Positions 41,521-50,069 of a stretch of DNA of 64,000 nucleotides are shown here, in pieces. Each line of letters opens with the position of its first letter. The first letter of the stretch is position 1. The notes beneath the pieces were generated by a model. The model was not told the DNA's origin and did not search any database. It saw only the letters and a list, made by a program, of their open reading frames with translations. Made by a program: the position numbers and the translations under genes. Source of the DNA: Alphaproteobacteria bacterium (GTDB taxonomy: Bacteria > Pseudomonadota > Alphaproteobacteria > Ferrovibrionales > Ferrovibrionaceae); NCBI GenBank assembly GCA_017307375.1, contig JAFKFH010000010.1:124001-188000 (forward strand), in the 5' to 3' direction.

Positions 41521-42306
41521 ATGCTGCTCGATATCTATCAGGTCGATGCCTTCACGACCGACGTGTTCCGCGGCAATCCGGCCGCCGTGGTGCCGCTCGA
41601 CCGCTGGCTGCCCGATGCGCTGATGCAGGCGATCGCGGCCGAGAACAATCTTTCCGAAACCGCCTTCCTGGTGCGCGAGGGCGACGGCTGGGGCCTGCGC
41701 TGGTTCACCCCGGCGGTCGAGGTCGACCTGTGCGGCCATGCGACGCTCGCCACGGCCTGGGTGCTGTTCAACCGCCTCGGCGTCAGCGATCGGCAGGTGA
41801 CGTTCCATACCCGCAGCGGACCGCTGACCGTGCGCCCCGCCGGCCAAGGCCGACTGACCATGGATTTTCCGGCCCGGCCGGGCCAGCCGGTCGCCGCCCC
41901 AGCGGCGCTGGTGCCGGCGCTGGGCGCTGCACCGCGCGACGTGCTGGCCGCGCGCGACTACCTCGTCGTCTACGACGAGCCGGCCATCGTGCGCGGGCTG
42001 CAGCCGGATCTCGCGACCCTCGCCGGCCTCGATCGTTTCGGCATCATCGTCACGGCGCCGGGCGACGACGGGTTCGACTGCATCTCGCGCTTCTTTGCCC
42101 CGGGCGAAGGCATCGACGAGGACCCGGTGACCGGCTCGGCGCATTGCACGGTGGCACCTTACTGGGCAGAAAGGCTCGGGAAACCGGTGATACGGGCGTA
42201 TCAGGCCTCGGCCCGCGGCGGGATTCTCGATTGCACGGTCGTCGGAGATCGTGTCACGCTCACCGGCGATTGTGCGTTCTACCTCGAAGGAAAGATCAAT
42301 GTCTGA
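41521..42306 (+). CDS. PhzF-family isomerase/epimerase-like protein
   Basis: 261 residues. The PhzF/DapF-type fold is marked by VDAFTTDVFRGNPAAVVPLD at the N-terminus, the ENNLSETAFLV segment with the catalytic Glu (about residue 43), GHATLATAWVLF and the C-terminal DPVTGSAHCTVAPYW. Family members isomerise small acids, as PhzF does in phenazine synthesis; no phenazine genes are near, so the substrate is open. It overlaps the next gene by 8 bases. Confidence 0.88.
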   Translation: MLLDIYQVDAFTTDVFRGNPAAVVPLDRWLPDALMQAIAAENNLSETAFLVREGDGWGLRWFTPAVEVDLCGHATLATAWVLFNRLGVSDRQVTFHTRSGPLTVRPAGQGRLTMDFPARPGQPVAAPAALVPALGAAPRDVLAARDYLVVYDEPAIVRGLQPDLATLAGLDRFGIIVTAPGDDGFDCISRFFAPGEGIDEDPVTGSAHCTVAPYWAERLGKPVIRAYQASARGGILDCTVVGDRVTLTGDCAFYLEGKINV

Positions 42307-42796
42307 CCAGTCCCGCCTTGCCGTGAGCGACCCCGCCTCGCCGGAGGATATCGCCGCGGCCAAGCGACTGTGCCAGGACTATGCCGAAAGCCTCGGCTTC
42401 TCGCTTTCCTTCGACGGCTTCGACGAAGAATTGGCGTCGTTTCCGGCGCCCTTCGCCCCGCCGGGCGGCGCGCTGCTGCTCGCCCGCCTGGACGGCCGCG
42501 CCGTCGGCATCATCGCCCTGCGCCCGCTGGGCCAGGGCGCGGCCGAGCTGAAGCGGCTCTATGTCGCGCCGGTTGCCCGCGGGCTCGGCCTCGGGCGCAT
42601 GCTGGCCGAGGCGGTGGTCGCGCGCGCGGCCGCGCTGGGCCATCACACCGTGCGCCTCGACACGCTGCCGACGATGGACCGCGCCATCGCGCTGTTCCGC
42701 ACGCTCGGCTTCGTCGACGATGCGGCCGGCGGGCCGTCGCTGGTCGACGGCGCGGTCTTCCTCGAACTGTCGCTCAAGGAGCCGCTCGCGGCCTGA
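42299..42796 (+). CDS. GNAT-family N-acetyltransferase
   Basis: 165 residues. The acetyl-CoA-binding motif is LYVAPVARGLGLGRMLAEAV (RGLGLG, about residues 98-103), followed by RLDTLPTMDRAIALFRTLGF, which is usual for small-molecule acetyltransferases of this type. ATG at 42299 overlaps the phzF end; the stop shares a base with the tadA start (TGATG). Substrate unknown. Confidence 0.88.
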   Translation: MSDQSRLAVSDPASPEDIAAAKRLCQDYAESLGFSLSFDGFDEELASFPAPFAPPGGALLLARLDGRAVGIIALRPLGQGAAELKRLYVAPVARGLGLGRMLAEAVVARAAALGHHTVRLDTLPTMDRAIALFRTLGFVDDAAGGPSLVDGAVFLELSLKEPLAA

Positions 42797-43245
42797 TGGC
42801 CCGTGGCTTCATGACGCTGGCGCTCGCCGCCGCCCGCGCCGCGGCCGAGGCGGGCGAAGTGCCGGTGGGCGCCGTGCTGGTCGATCCGGCCGGCGCCCGC
42901 GTGGTGGCGACGGCCGGCAACCGCACCCGGCGCGACAACGACCCGACCGCCCATGCCGAAATGCTGGTCATCCGCGAGGCGGCCCGCACGCTCGGCGCCG
43001 AACGGCTCGGCGGCCTCGATCTCTACGTCACCCTGGAACCCTGCGCGATGTGCGCCGGGGCGATTTCCTTCGCGCGGCTGCGCCGGGTCTATTACGGCGC
43101 GGCCGATCCGAAGGGCGGCGCGGTCGACAGCGGGCCGCGGTTCTTCGCCCAGCCGACCTGCCATCACCAGCCGGAGGTCTATGCCGGCATCGAGGAGGTC
43201 GCGGCGGCCGAATTGCTCCGTGGCTTTTTCCGGGCGAGGCGATAG
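42796..43245 (+). CDS. tadA: tRNA adenosine(34) deaminase TadA
   Basis: 149 residues. The zinc site of cytidine-deaminase-fold enzymes is seen as HAEM (about residues 53-56, His and catalytic Glu) and PCAMCAGA (about 83-90). TadA makes inosine at the wobble position of tRNA-Arg(ACG) and is usually essential. It begins inside the acetyltransferase stop (TGATG). Confidence 0.92.
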   Translation: MARGFMTLALAAARAAAEAGEVPVGAVLVDPAGARVVATAGNRTRRDNDPTAHAEMLVIREAARTLGAERLGGLDLYVTLEPCAMCAGAISFARLRRVYYGAADPKGGAVDSGPRFFAQPTCHHQPEVYAGIEEVAAAELLRGFFRARR

Positions 43246-43283
43246 ATTACCGGCCGGTATAGCCAGATCAGGGAGGGCGCCGG

Positions 43284-44489
43284 ATGGACTTCGCCTATTC
43301 GCCGAAGGTGAAAGACCTGCAGGAGCGCGTGTCGCGCTTCATGGACGAGAACGTCTACCCGAACGAGGAGCGCTATTTCCGCGAAATCGCCGAAGGCGAC
43401 CGCTGGCAGCCGACCTCGGTGGTCGAGGAGCTGAAGGAGAAGGCGCGCGCCGCCGGGCTATGGAATTTGTTCCTGCCGGAAAGCGATCGCGGCGCCGGGC
43501 TGACCAATCTCGAATACGCGCCGCTCTGCGAGATCATGGGCCGGTCGTTCCTGGGTCCGGAAGTGTTCAACTGCTCGGCGCCCGATACCGGCAACATGGA
43601 AGTGTTCGAGCGCTACGGCACGGCCGAGCACAAGGAGAAGTGGCTGAAGCCGCTGCTGGAAGGCAAGATCCGCTCGGCCTTCGCGATGACCGAGCCCGCG
43701 GTGGCCTCGTCGGATGCGACCAACATCGAAAGCACCATCCTGCGCGACGGCGACCACTATGTCGTCAACGGCCGCAAATGGTGGACGTCGGGCATCGGCG
43801 ATCCGCGTGCCAAGGTCATCATCTTCATGGGCAAGTCGGACCCGAACAATCCCGATCGCCACCGGCAGCAGTCGATGGTGGTGATCCCGCGCGATGCACC
43901 GGGCGTCAAGGTCGTCCGCATGCTGCCGGTGTTCGGCTATGACGATGCCCCGCACGGCCATGGCGAGGTGATCTTCGAGAACGTGCGCGTGCCGGCCTCC
44001 GACATGCTGCTCGGCGAGGGGCGCGGCTTCGAGATCGCCCAGGGCCGGCTGGGGCCGGGCCGCATCCATCACTGCATGCGGCTGATCGGCCTGGCCGAAC
44101 GCAACCTGGAGCGCATGTGCAAGCGGGTGAAGTCCCGCGTCGCCTTCGGCAAGCCGGTGGCCGAGCATGCGACGACCAAGGAACGCATCGCCGAGGCGCG
44201 GATCATGATCGACCAGTGCCGCTTCCTGACGCTGCATGCCGCCTGGAAGATGGACACCGTCGGCAACAAGCAGGCGTTGAAGGAAATCGCCATGATCAAG
44301 GTGGCGGCGCCCAACATGGCCTGCCAGGTGATCGACTGGGCGATGCAGGCCCATGGCGCGGCCGGCGTCTGCGACGATTTCGGCCTGGCCTATTCCTATG
44401 CCCAGGCCCGCACCCTGCGCTTCGCCGACGGCCCGGACGAGGTCCATCGCGACCAGATCGGCCGGCTGGAGCTGCGCTCGCACAACTGA
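43284..44489 (+). CDS. Acyl-CoA dehydrogenase of the ACAD10/11 type
   Basis: 401 residues with the three-domain acyl-CoA dehydrogenase layout: [17 protein letters not shown] (FAD and substrate contact, about residue 134), the mid beta domain, and the C-terminal helices with [12 protein letters not shown] and [14 protein letters not shown]. The last motif is typical of the ACAD10/ACAD11 and FadE-like group. In known cases this group works with an APH-type kinase on 4-hydroxyacyl-CoAs; two APH-type genes lie 3.4-5.5 kb downstream on the other strand. A GGAGGGCG site precedes the ATG. Confidence 0.9.
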   Translation: MDFAYSPKVKDLQERVSRFMDENVYPNEERYFREIAEGDRWQPTSVVEELKEKARAAGLWNLFLPESDRGAGLTNLEYAPLCEIMGRSFLGPEVFNCSAPDTGNMEVFERYGTAEHKEKWLKPLLEGKIRSAFAMTEPAVASSDATNIESTILRDGDHYVVNGRKWWTSGIGDPRAKVIIFMGKSDPNNPDRHRQQSMVVIPRDAPGVKVVRMLPVFGYDDAPHGHGEVIFENVRVPASDMLLGEGRGFEIAQGRLGPGRIHHCMRLIGLAERNLERMCKRVKSRVAFGKPVAEHATTKERIAEARIMIDQCRFLTLHAAWKMDTVGNKQALKEIAMIKVAAPNMACQVIDWAMQAHGAAGVCDDFGLAYSYAQARTLRFADGPDEVHRDQIGRLELRSHN

Positions 44490-44519
44490 TTTTTCCTGTC
44501 TTCGATCGGGAGTACGCCT

Positions 44520-45605
44520 TTGTCCGTCGTATCCGCCTTTTCCGCCAGCTACAGCGAAGCCCGCGCCAAGTTCCTCGATGCCGTCGCCGCCACCGGCGGC
44601 GCGGCCGAGACCTTCGTCAACCCGAAGGCCAAGGGGCCCGAGGGCGAGGTGCTGGCCTGCGACGTCGTCCGCTTCGGCGCGGCCGATGCCCGGCGCGTGC
44701 TGTGGCTCAATTCGGCCACCCACGGCGCCGAGGGCTATTGCGGGTCGGGCGCGCAGATCGCCCTGCTGGCCGACGGCCTGCACAAGCGCCTGCCGGCCGA
44801 CACCGCCCTGGTCATCAGCCACGCGCTGAACCCCTATGGCTTTGCCTGGACCCGCCGGGTGACCGAGGACAACGTCGACCTCAACCGCAACTTCTTCGAC
44901 CACGACCGCCCGCACCCGAAGAGCGACGCCTATAACGCGATCCACCACCTGCTGATTCCGGCGGACTGGGATGGCCCGGCCCGCGAGGCGGCCGAAGCGG
45001 GCATCCGCGACTACATCGCCCGGAACGGTGCCAAGGCCTACCAGGCGGCGGTCACCGGCGGGCAGTACGACCAGCCGACCGGGGTGTTCTACGGCGGGCG
45101 CGCGCCCTGCTGGTCGAACATCCAGATCCGCGACCTGGCCCGGCGGCACGGCGCGGGGGCGGCCGAGATCATCTTCCTCGACTTCCACACCGGCCTCGGC
45201 CCGAACGGCTATGGCGAGCTGATCTACGGCCTGACCCGCGATCAGTCGCTGGTGCCCTGGGCGCAGGGTCTGTTCGGCAACGAGGTGACCAACCCGGGCG
45301 ACGGGTCTTCGACCTCGGCCCCGGTGCAGGGCACCGTGGTCGACGGCGTGGCCGAGGAAGTGCCGCATGCCCGCATGCTCGGCATCGCCATCGAATACGG
45401 GACCGAGCCGGTGCCGGAAGTGCTCGATTCGCTGCGCGGCGACCATTGGCTACATGTCCATGGCGGCCGCGAGACCGAGCAGGGCCGGGCCATCGTCGCC
45501 CGCGTGCGCCGCGCCTTCTATTCGGAAACCGACGAGTGGAAGGAAAAGATCGTCGCCCGTGCCCAGGACGTCGTCGGCCGCGCGCTGGCCGGCTGGAGCG
45601 CCTGA
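44520..45605 (+). CDS. DUF2817 (M14-like) metallopeptidase
   Basis: 361 residues. Zinc-carboxypeptidase-like features are NSATHGAEGYCGSG (the H-x-x-E zinc motif, about residue 65), NPYGFAWTRRVTEDNVDLNRNF and the later LDFHTGLGPNG with a third ligand His. DUF2817 is a cytosolic-looking branch without a signal peptide here. The start is TTG at 44520, with GGGAG 8-9 bases upstream. The peptide substrate is unknown. Confidence 0.85.
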   Translation: MSVVSAFSASYSEARAKFLDAVAATGGAAETFVNPKAKGPEGEVLACDVVRFGAADARRVLWLNSATHGAEGYCGSGAQIALLADGLHKRLPADTALVISHALNPYGFAWTRRVTEDNVDLNRNFFDHDRPHPKSDAYNAIHHLLIPADWDGPAREAAEAGIRDYIARNGAKAYQAAVTGGQYDQPTGVFYGGRAPCWSNIQIRDLARRHGAGAAEIIFLDFHTGLGPNGYGELIYGLTRDQSLVPWAQGLFGNEVTNPGDGSSTSAPVQGTVVDGVAEEVPHARMLGIAIEYGTEPVPEVLDSLRGDHWLHVHGGRETEQGRAIVARVRRAFYSETDEWKEKIVARAQDVVGRALAGWSA

Positions 45606-45610
45606 TCGCC

Positions 45611-46090
45611 ATGCGCGTCGTGCTGCTGCTGATCGCCCTGCTGGTCCTGCCCGTCGCGGCGCGGGCTCAGGATGCGCTGGCGCCGTTCTACGGCAAATGG
45701 ACCGAGGTCGAGGGCAGCGTGCGCCAGACGCCGCCCGGCCGGGTCGACGACATCGCCGTGGAGATCGGCAAGTCGGCGACCGGATTCTATATCGCCTCGT
45801 ACCAGACGCGCAGCACGACGCGCATCGCGTCCTCTCTGTCCTTCCGCCTGACCGCCCTGCCCAATGTCTGGCGGATCGAAGGCCAGGGCGACCCGACCGC
45901 CGAGGCGACCGGGTGGGCGCGGGTCGACGGCCCGCGGCTCTATATCGACCTGATCACCCTGGACAAGGATGGCAGCGCCGATTACCAGAGCTTCGTGCGC
46001 ACCGTCTCGGGCAGCACCATGACGCTGGATTTCCGCCGCCTGCGCAACGGCGAGCTGGTCCGCCGGGTCGATGCGGAGCTGAAGCGGTAG
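45611..46090 (+). CDS. Small exported protein of unknown function
   Basis: 159 residues with a clear signal peptide (core LLLIALLVLPVAA, cut near ARAQ at residue 20). The rest is mostly predicted beta strands (WTEVEG, FYIASYQTR, LYIDLITLD, MTLDFRRL) and looks like a lipocalin-like or beta-sandwich domain of about 135 residues. It follows the DUF2817 gene by 5 bases. No family recognised. Confidence 0.75.
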   Translation: MRVVLLLIALLVLPVAARAQDALAPFYGKWTEVEGSVRQTPPGRVDDIAVEIGKSATGFYIASYQTRSTTRIASSLSFRLTALPNVWRIEGQGDPTAEATGWARVDGPRLYIDLITLDKDGSADYQSFVRTVSGSTMTLDFRRLRNGELVRRVDAELKR

Positions 46091-46098
46091 GACTGTCG

Positions 46099-46144
46099 AA
46101 ATCCATAATGAGGCCCGGCCCAGCCTGGGCCTCATTATGGATTT
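46099..46144. terminator. Bidirectional terminator with perfect 18-bp inverted repeat
   Basis: AAATCCATAATGAGGCCC (46099-46116) pairs perfectly with 46127-46144 across a 10-base loop. The plus strand ends in TTTT. It stands between two convergent genes, 8 bases after one stop and 10 after the other. The long AT-tipped stem is far more regular than is needed for a terminator. Confidence 0.75.
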
Positions 46145-46154
46145 TACCCGAAAA

Positions 46155-46544
46155 CTATAATTGGCGGGCGCGGTGCATCGTGCCCTTGCCCCAGGTGATC
46201 GCGACCATGTCGCCCGGCTCGATCACGCGGGCGGTATGCCAGGTGCCGGCCGGTACGATGAACGCGCGCAAGGCCGGTAGCGGCACCCGGCGCTCCGTCT
46301 CGCCCTCGATGATCCTGAGCTCGATCGCACCGGACAGCAGGATCAGCACCTCGTCGCCCTCCGGATGGCATTCCCAATGGTCCCAGTCCGCCTCGTTGCG
46401 GAACTGGCAGACCAGGCGGCCGTCGTCGAGGTCGGTACGGGTCGCGATGCCGGCCCAGAATTCCCCGCCGCCGGGAAACGTCCGCACCTCGGCCGACGGG
46501 GGCAGGTAGAGGTAGGTGGCGGCGAGGTCGAAGCTGTCAGCCAT
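46155..46544 (-). CDS. Single-domain cupin protein
   Basis: 129 residues of the cupin fold: HWECHPEGDEVLILLSGAIEL carries the first cupin motif (G-x5-H-x-H-like with E) and the second is seen in FIVPAGTWHTARV. It may bind a metal and act as a small dioxygenase or isomerase, or bind a ligand. ATG at 46544 overlaps the restored stop of the VOC gene upstream (46537-46539). The frame is open further upstream only because of a one-base deletion in that gene. Confidence 0.85.
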   Translation of the reverse strand: MADSFDLAATYLYLPPSAEVRTFPGGGEFWAGIATRTDLDDGRLVCQFRNEADWDHWECHPEGDEVLILLSGAIELRIIEGETERRVPLPALRAFIVPAGTWHTARVIEPGDMVAITWGKGTMHRARQL

Positions 46545-46931
46545 TGTCGACCTCCGGCCGGTAGGTGCCGAAATGCCAGAAATGGCCGTCGGATCGCAGA
46601 CGCTGTATTCACGGCTGCCGTAGGACGTATCCTCGATCTCGCGCACGATCTCGGCCCCTGCGGCCTTGACCCGCGCGTAGTGGCCATCGGTATCGGCAGC
46701 GTGGACATAGATCGACTGCTTGCCCGTCTCCCGCATCCAGGCGGGCAGGTTCTTGCGGTCACCCAGCATCACCATGCCGTCGCCGAAGGTCAGTTCGGCA
46801 TGGGCGACGCTGCCGTCAGGGGCGTCATAGGCGACCTTGAGTGTGAAGCCGAAGACACGCGTCAGCCAGTCGATGGCGGCGCGGGCATCGACATAGCTGA
46901 GGGTTGGATAAAAGGTCGGTGCGATGGCCAT
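46537..46931 (-). pseudogene. VOC-family (glyoxalase-like) gene with a one-base deletion
   Basis: From ATG at 46931 (GGGGAA upstream) the protein follows a PhnB-like VOC domain: YPTLSYVDARAAIDWL, AELTFGDGMVMLGD, YGSREYSVCDP. Just after the last segment (about 46590) the frame breaks. One added base in the CCGAC run restores GHFWHFGTYRP, the family ending, and a stop at 46537 (131 residues). As written, the frame runs on into the cupin gene. It could be a true recent mutation or a sequencing error. Confidence 0.75.
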
Positions 46932-47018
46932 GGCGGTATTCCCCGTGATCGTTGGCGTCATTGGCGATACGGCGGATCCTGCCGGCCTGCCCTGGCGGGC
47001 GATTGGAAAAATGTTACC

Positions 47019-47876
47019 TCACGCCGGCGCAGCGGTGCCGGGGATGCCGTCGTCGTCGGCGCGCCGGCGCAGATAGGCGGTCGGCGTCAGCCCGGTCAGG
47101 CGGCGGAAATCGTGAATGAAATGCGCCTGATCGTAATAACCGCAATCGAGCGCGAGGCCTGAAAGTTCCGGCGCCGGCCCGCCGCCGTCGAGCGCGCGGA
47201 CGGCGGCGCCCAGCCGCATCAGCCGTGCCACCGCCTTGGGCGCCAGCCCGACATGGTCGCGGAACTGCGTCGCCAGGTGCTTGCGGCTCCAGCCGATATC
47301 GGCGGCAAGCTCGGTGATCGAGATAAGGCCGCCCGTCTCGCGCAGCCGGCGCCAGGCCCAGGCGACCGTCGGGTTGGGTTTCGACCCCGCCGCCAGCCGC
47401 GGCGCGAGGTGGCGGTCGAGCAGGTCGAAACGCCGCGACCAGTCGCGGGCCGCCTGCAGCTGCTCGACCAGCCCGCCGGCACCGTCGCCCCAGAGATCGG
47501 CGAAATCGACGACCTCGCGGGTCAGGCGCCCGATCGGCAGGCCGAACAGGCGGCCGGCAACGAGCGGATCGAGATTGAGCTGGATGCCCGATTGCGCCCC
47601 GGTCGTCTCGGTGATGGTGAATCCGTCATCGAGCCCGGCGACGAAGCTGTCGACGCGGCGGGCGCCGTCCGCCACCGGATCGACCAGCGTGATCGAGGGG
47701 CCGAGCCCGAAGATGAAGACGACCTTGCCGGCGGTGAATTCCCGGCGCCGGACCGGTCCGGCCGTCTTCTCGACATAACCCTGGTAGTGGTCGATCGCCT
47801 GGCCGAGCAGGCCCGCCGGCCTGGCACCCGCGACCTCCCACCCGGCCCCCTGCCGGACCGTGATCGGCCTGGTCAT
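47019..47876 (-). CDS. AraC-family transcriptional regulator
   Basis: 285 residues. The C-terminal ~100 residues hold two helix-turn-helix units (ISITELAADIGWSRKHLATQFRDHVGLAPK and LSGLALDCGYYDQAHFIHDFRRLTGLTP), the AraC signature. The N-terminal part (about 170 residues) is of the DUF6597-like/effector type and not identified. It starts inside the stop of the APH-like gene (ATGA) and precedes the VOC-cupin pair by 87 bases, which may be its targets. Confidence 0.9.
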   Translation of the reverse strand: MTRPITVRQGAGWEVAGARPAGLLGQAIDHYQGYVEKTAGPVRRREFTAGKVVFIFGLGPSITLVDPVADGARRVDSFVAGLDDGFTITETTGAQSGIQLNLDPLVAGRLFGLPIGRLTREVVDFADLWGDGAGGLVEQLQAARDWSRRFDLLDRHLAPRLAAGSKPNPTVAWAWRRLRETGGLISITELAADIGWSRKHLATQFRDHVGLAPKAVARLMRLGAAVRALDGGGPAPELSGLALDCGYYDQAHFIHDFRRLTGLTPTAYLRRRADDDGIPGTAAPA

Positions 47877-48910
47877 TCGCCTTCGACCAGATGCCAGGCC
47901 TGGCCGGCATAGGCGCGGGCCAGCACCCCGTATTGCCGGGCGGCCTGGGCCTGGCCGGCCGAAGCGGCGCGCCGCTTCACGCCCTGCGCCACCACGGCAA
48001 GCCGGAACAGGTCGATGGCGACGTGAACATGCCAGTCGTCGGGCACCGCGCGCCCCAGCCGTTCGCAATAGCGGGCGAGGAAATCGCGTTCGCCGGGGAT
48101 GCCCGAGGCGATGGGATCGAGGCCTTCCAGCCCGCCGAAACCCGGCACGGTGATGTGATAGAGGGCGCCGAGCCGGGCGACGTCCGACAGCGGCTGGCCC
48201 AGACCGACCTGGTCCCAGCCCTGCAGCGCCACCACGCGCGGTTCGTGGATGTCGAACAGCATGTTGTCGATGCGACAATCGCCGTGGGTCAGGCAGGGTG
48301 CTTCGGCTGCCGGCAGGTGATCGGGCAGCCAGGCGATCAGCCGTTCGATCGGCCCGATCTCCTCATCGGCCTGGTCGCGATAGGTCCGGACCCACGTCGC
48401 CACCCGGGCGGCATAGGGCGTCTCGGCCGGCAACCGGCCGTCGAGCCCGAGATCCCCGGGGGCCAGCCGATGCAGGTCGGCCAGCAGCGCGGCGATCGCC
48501 TCGTAGAGGCGACCGCGTTCCTTCGGGTCCAGGCCCGGCAGGCGGGGATCCCGCCAGGCCCGGCCGCGGCGATGGTCGGACAGCATGAACGGCGCCCCGA
48601 TGACCGCGGCATCCGGGCAGTGATGCAGTGCCGCCAGCACGGGAAAGCCCCGCGCGGCCAGTGCCGCCGTGACCTCGAATTCCCGGGCCAGGCGTGCCGC
48701 CCCGCCATTGGCCGCCCGGCGCAGCACGTAGTCGCGGCCGGCGGTGTGCAGAAGGTAGCTGGGCGCGCCCTTGGCCGACTTGAACTGCCTGGCCGAGAGC
48801 GGCCCGCGATAGCCGTCGAGGGTCCGAGCGAGATACCGGTCCAGCGCCGCCTCGTCGAAGCGGTCGGCAGGCTTTACCGCGATCAGATCCTCGACGTGCA
48901 AGCCCGTCAC
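47873..48910 (-). CDS. APH-fold phosphotransferase-like protein, metal site altered
   Basis: 345 residues of the aminoglycoside phosphotransferase/ACAD10-kinase fold, a paralogue of the next gene upstream. The catalytic loop is kept (H209, HGDCRIDN). The metal-binding segment that reads LDWE in the paralogue is QGWD here: the Asp is G231, and the following GDP is GQP. The sequence is clean with no frameshift. Phosphotransfer is therefore doubtful; it may be a pseudokinase or work in another way. Coupled to the AraC gene by ATGA. Confidence 0.85.
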   Translation of the reverse strand: MTGLHVEDLIAVKPADRFDEAALDRYLARTLDGYRGPLSARQFKSAKGAPSYLLHTAGRDYVLRRAANGGAARLAREFEVTAALAARGFPVLAALHHCPDAAVIGAPFMLSDHRRGRAWRDPRLPGLDPKERGRLYEAIAALLADLHRLAPGDLGLDGRLPAETPYAARVATWVRTYRDQADEEIGPIERLIAWLPDHLPAAEAPCLTHGDCRIDNMLFDIHEPRVVALQGWDQVGLGQPLSDVARLGALYHITVPGFGGLEGLDPIASGIPGERDFLARYCERLGRAVPDDWHVHVAIDLFRLAVVAQGVKRRAASAGQAQAARQYGVLARAYAGQAWHLVEGE

Positions 48911-48960
48911 AACCCTGGCCTCCCGCGATGGCGGCGGTCGTCGTCGTGACGGCTATATTG

Positions 48961-50031
48961 CTAACGATCGAGGGTTTGCGCCAGTGCCCAGGCCAATTCG
49001 GCGATCGGCCGCACCCGGGCGCCCATTTCGGCGGCCTGGGCGCTCGACGCCGTGCCGGCCACCACCCGCCCCATGATCCCCTGCAGGATGCCGGCAATGC
49101 GGAACATGTTGTAGACGAGGTAGAAGTCCCAGTTGTCGATGCGGTCGCGCCCGGTGCGGCGGCAATAGGCTGCGACGTACTCCTCCTCGGTCGGAATGCC
49201 GAGGCCGGCGAAGTCGATGCCGGCGACGCCGCGGAACAGGTCGGGCCGCAGCCGCCAGGCCATCGCGTGGTAGGAGAAGTCGGCCAGCGGGTCGCCCAAT
49301 GTCGACAATTCCCAGTCGAGCACGGCGATGACGCGGGGTTCGGTCTTGTGGAAGATCATGTTGTCCAGGCGATAGTCGCCATGGACGATCGTGGTGGTCT
49401 CGGTTTCCGGAATGCGGCCGGGTAGCCACTCGATCAGGCGGTCCATCGCCTCGATCGTCTCGGTCTCCGATGCCTTGTACTGCTTGGTCCAGCGATCGAT
49501 CTGGCGGGCGAAATAGTTGCCGGGCTTGCCGAAGTCGCCGAGCCCGATGGCCTGGTAGTCGACCTTGTGCAGCCGAGCGATAGTCTCGTTCATCGCGTCG
49601 TAGATGGCGCCGCGCTCGGCACGATCCATGTTGGGCAGGGTCTGATCCCAGATGATCCGGCCGTCGACGAACCCCATGATGTAGAAGGCCGAGCCGATGA
49701 CGCCGTCGTCCTGGCAAAGGCCGTAGGCGCGGGCGACCGGGAAGCCGACCTTCGACAGGGCGGCGATCGCCTTGTATTCGCGATCGACGGCATGGGCCGA
49801 AGGCAACAGCTTGCCCGGCGGCTTGCGCCGCATCACGTATTCGCCGGACTTCGCGGTCAGCTTGTAGGTCGGGTTCGACTGGCCGCCCTTGAACTGCTCG
49901 ACCGACAGCGGCCCGGCAAAACCCTCGACGTTCTCGTTCATCCAGGCCTCGAGCCTGGCGACGTCGAAGACATGCTGGCTGCGTACCGCCATGGTGCCGG
50001 AAAATGCGGCGGTTTCGTCGATCTGGGCCAT
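48961..50031 (-). CDS. APH-fold phosphotransferase (ACAD10/11-kinase type)
   Basis: 356 residues. The kinase landmarks are intact: ATP-binding region to about 75 (EYVMRRKPPGK), catalytic loop VHGDYRLDNM (about residue 215) and metal site AVLDWELSTLGDPLAD (about 235). This group includes the kinase half of ACAD10/11 and LvaA-like enzymes that phosphorylate 4-hydroxyacyl-CoA. An ACAD10/11-type dehydrogenase lies in the window at 43.3-44.5 kb. ATG at 50031 follows GGGGGAA. Confidence 0.9.
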   Translation of the reverse strand: MAQIDETAAFSGTMAVRSQHVFDVARLEAWMNENVEGFAGPLSVEQFKGGQSNPTYKLTAKSGEYVMRRKPPGKLLPSAHAVDREYKAIAALSKVGFPVARAYGLCQDDGVIGSAFYIMGFVDGRIIWDQTLPNMDRAERGAIYDAMNETIARLHKVDYQAIGLGDFGKPGNYFARQIDRWTKQYKASETETIEAMDRLIEWLPGRIPETETTTIVHGDYRLDNMIFHKTEPRVIAVLDWELSTLGDPLADFSYHAMAWRLRPDLFRGVAGIDFAGLGIPTEEEYVAAYCRRTGRDRIDNWDFYLVYNMFRIAGILQGIMGRVVAGTASSAQAAEMGARVRPIAELAWALAQTLDR

Positions 50032-50069
50032 GTTTCCCCCTTCTACTCTCTTCGGTATCGATTGAAAGA

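Noticed and set aside
46155-46961. A single 268-residue VOC-cupin fusion protein
   Set aside because: The VOC part breaks at a missing base; restoring it gives the normal family ending and a stop overlapping the cupin start.
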